Shown here piece by piece: positions 63,876 through 64,000 of a stretch of 64,000 nt of DNA. Origin of the DNA: [Mycobacterium] stephanolepidis (GTDB taxonomy: Bacteria > Actinomycetota > Actinomycetes > Mycobacteriales > Mycobacteriaceae); assembly GCF_002356335.1 (NCBI RefSeq), contig NZ_AP018165.1:620001-684000 (forward strand), read 5' to 3'. The notes below the pieces were generated by a model that saw nothing but the letters and a program-made list of their open reading frames with translations, made no database searches and had not been told where the DNA came from. Both the position numbers and the translations under genes were made by a program. Numbering within the stretch: position 1 is the first letter of the stretch; each line of letters begins with the position of its first letter.

Positions 63876-64000
63876 GTGAATAGGAAATCAACTGTGTGGC
63901 AATCAAAAACAATTCTCCGGGGCATCGGTATGGGTGTGGTCAGTCTCGCGCTCGTGGTGGCGACGCCAGGTCTCGCGTATGCGGCGCCCGACAAGCCCAC
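63876..64000 (+). CDS. N-terminus of a secreted protein (partial)
   Basis: From GTG 63876 an open frame runs off the right edge. It reads as a signal peptide: basic start MNRKSTVWQSKTILRG, hydrophobic core MGVVSLALVVATPGLA and probable cleavage at AYA-APD. Only 41 residues are present, so the family cannot be named. Same orientation as the preceding secreted-protein gene. Confidence 0.6.
   Translation, partial: MNRKSTVWQSKTILRGIGMGVVSLALVVATPGLAYAAPDKP

Overview
The window is high-GC actinobacterial DNA from a mycobacterium. It carries the phoP-phoR pair followed by a HIT gene, eight de novo purine genes in the order purD, purB, purC, purS-purQ, purL, purF, purM, and an encapsulin with a DyP peroxidase. 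The many GTG starts, start codons sitting 6-7 bases after a TAnnnT box, a CYP126-like P450 and many short intergenic gaps fit a rapid-growing species; the M. abscessus/chelonae group is my best guess, by inference only. The gene order resembles the M. tuberculosis Rv0756c-Rv0813c segment with insertions and rearrangements.

Layout. 1-4.5 kb: a broken DUF202 gene, tRNA-Thr, an HNH endonuclease gene, a decapeptide-repeat protein and phoPR with a PhoP-type operator. 4.1-12 kb: HIT hydrolase, EamA exporter with a divergent LysR regulator, a PF10118 protein with a ferredoxin reductase (probably a di-iron oxygenase system), epoxide hydrolase, amidohydrolase and TetR. 12-44 kb: the purine genes, all on the + strand, interleaved with secreted esterases, an aminotransferase, regulators, P450, oligopeptidase B, SDR, sugar transporter, glutathione peroxidase, a KstD-like dehydrogenase, encapsulin/DyP, aminopeptidase and membrane proteins. 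44-58.7 kb: about 14.5 kb of accessory genes between purF and purM (AraC regulator, a decayed SDR, epimerase, a complete peptide ABC transporter, a lipase with a long low-complexity tail, and an amidase/TetR cluster divergent from a Rieske oxygenase/dehydrogenase pair). 58.7-64 kb: purM, DUF3073, YgfZ, a class IV aminotransferase, a highly structured intergenic segment, a nitrobindin-like protein and secreted proteins.

How the genes work together. The purine genes supply eight of the enzymes or subunits needed for IMP synthesis. PurS, PurQ and PurL form the three-subunit FGAM synthetase. purD, purB, purC, purS and purL each have a TAnnnT box 6-7 bases before the start codon, so each is probably transcribed on its own as a leaderless message. 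purL is followed by two membrane-protein genes with 4-base overlaps. Encapsulin and DyP are one nanocompartment operon, and the DyP carries a typical cargo peptide.

The most interesting items are the PF10118/reductase pair with a clear di-iron ligand pattern, three intergenic palindromic elements that share a core, the structured intergenic segment at 62.2-62.4 kb, and the decapeptide-repeat protein next to phoPR. No rRNA, CRISPR array, insertion sequence or prophage was seen.
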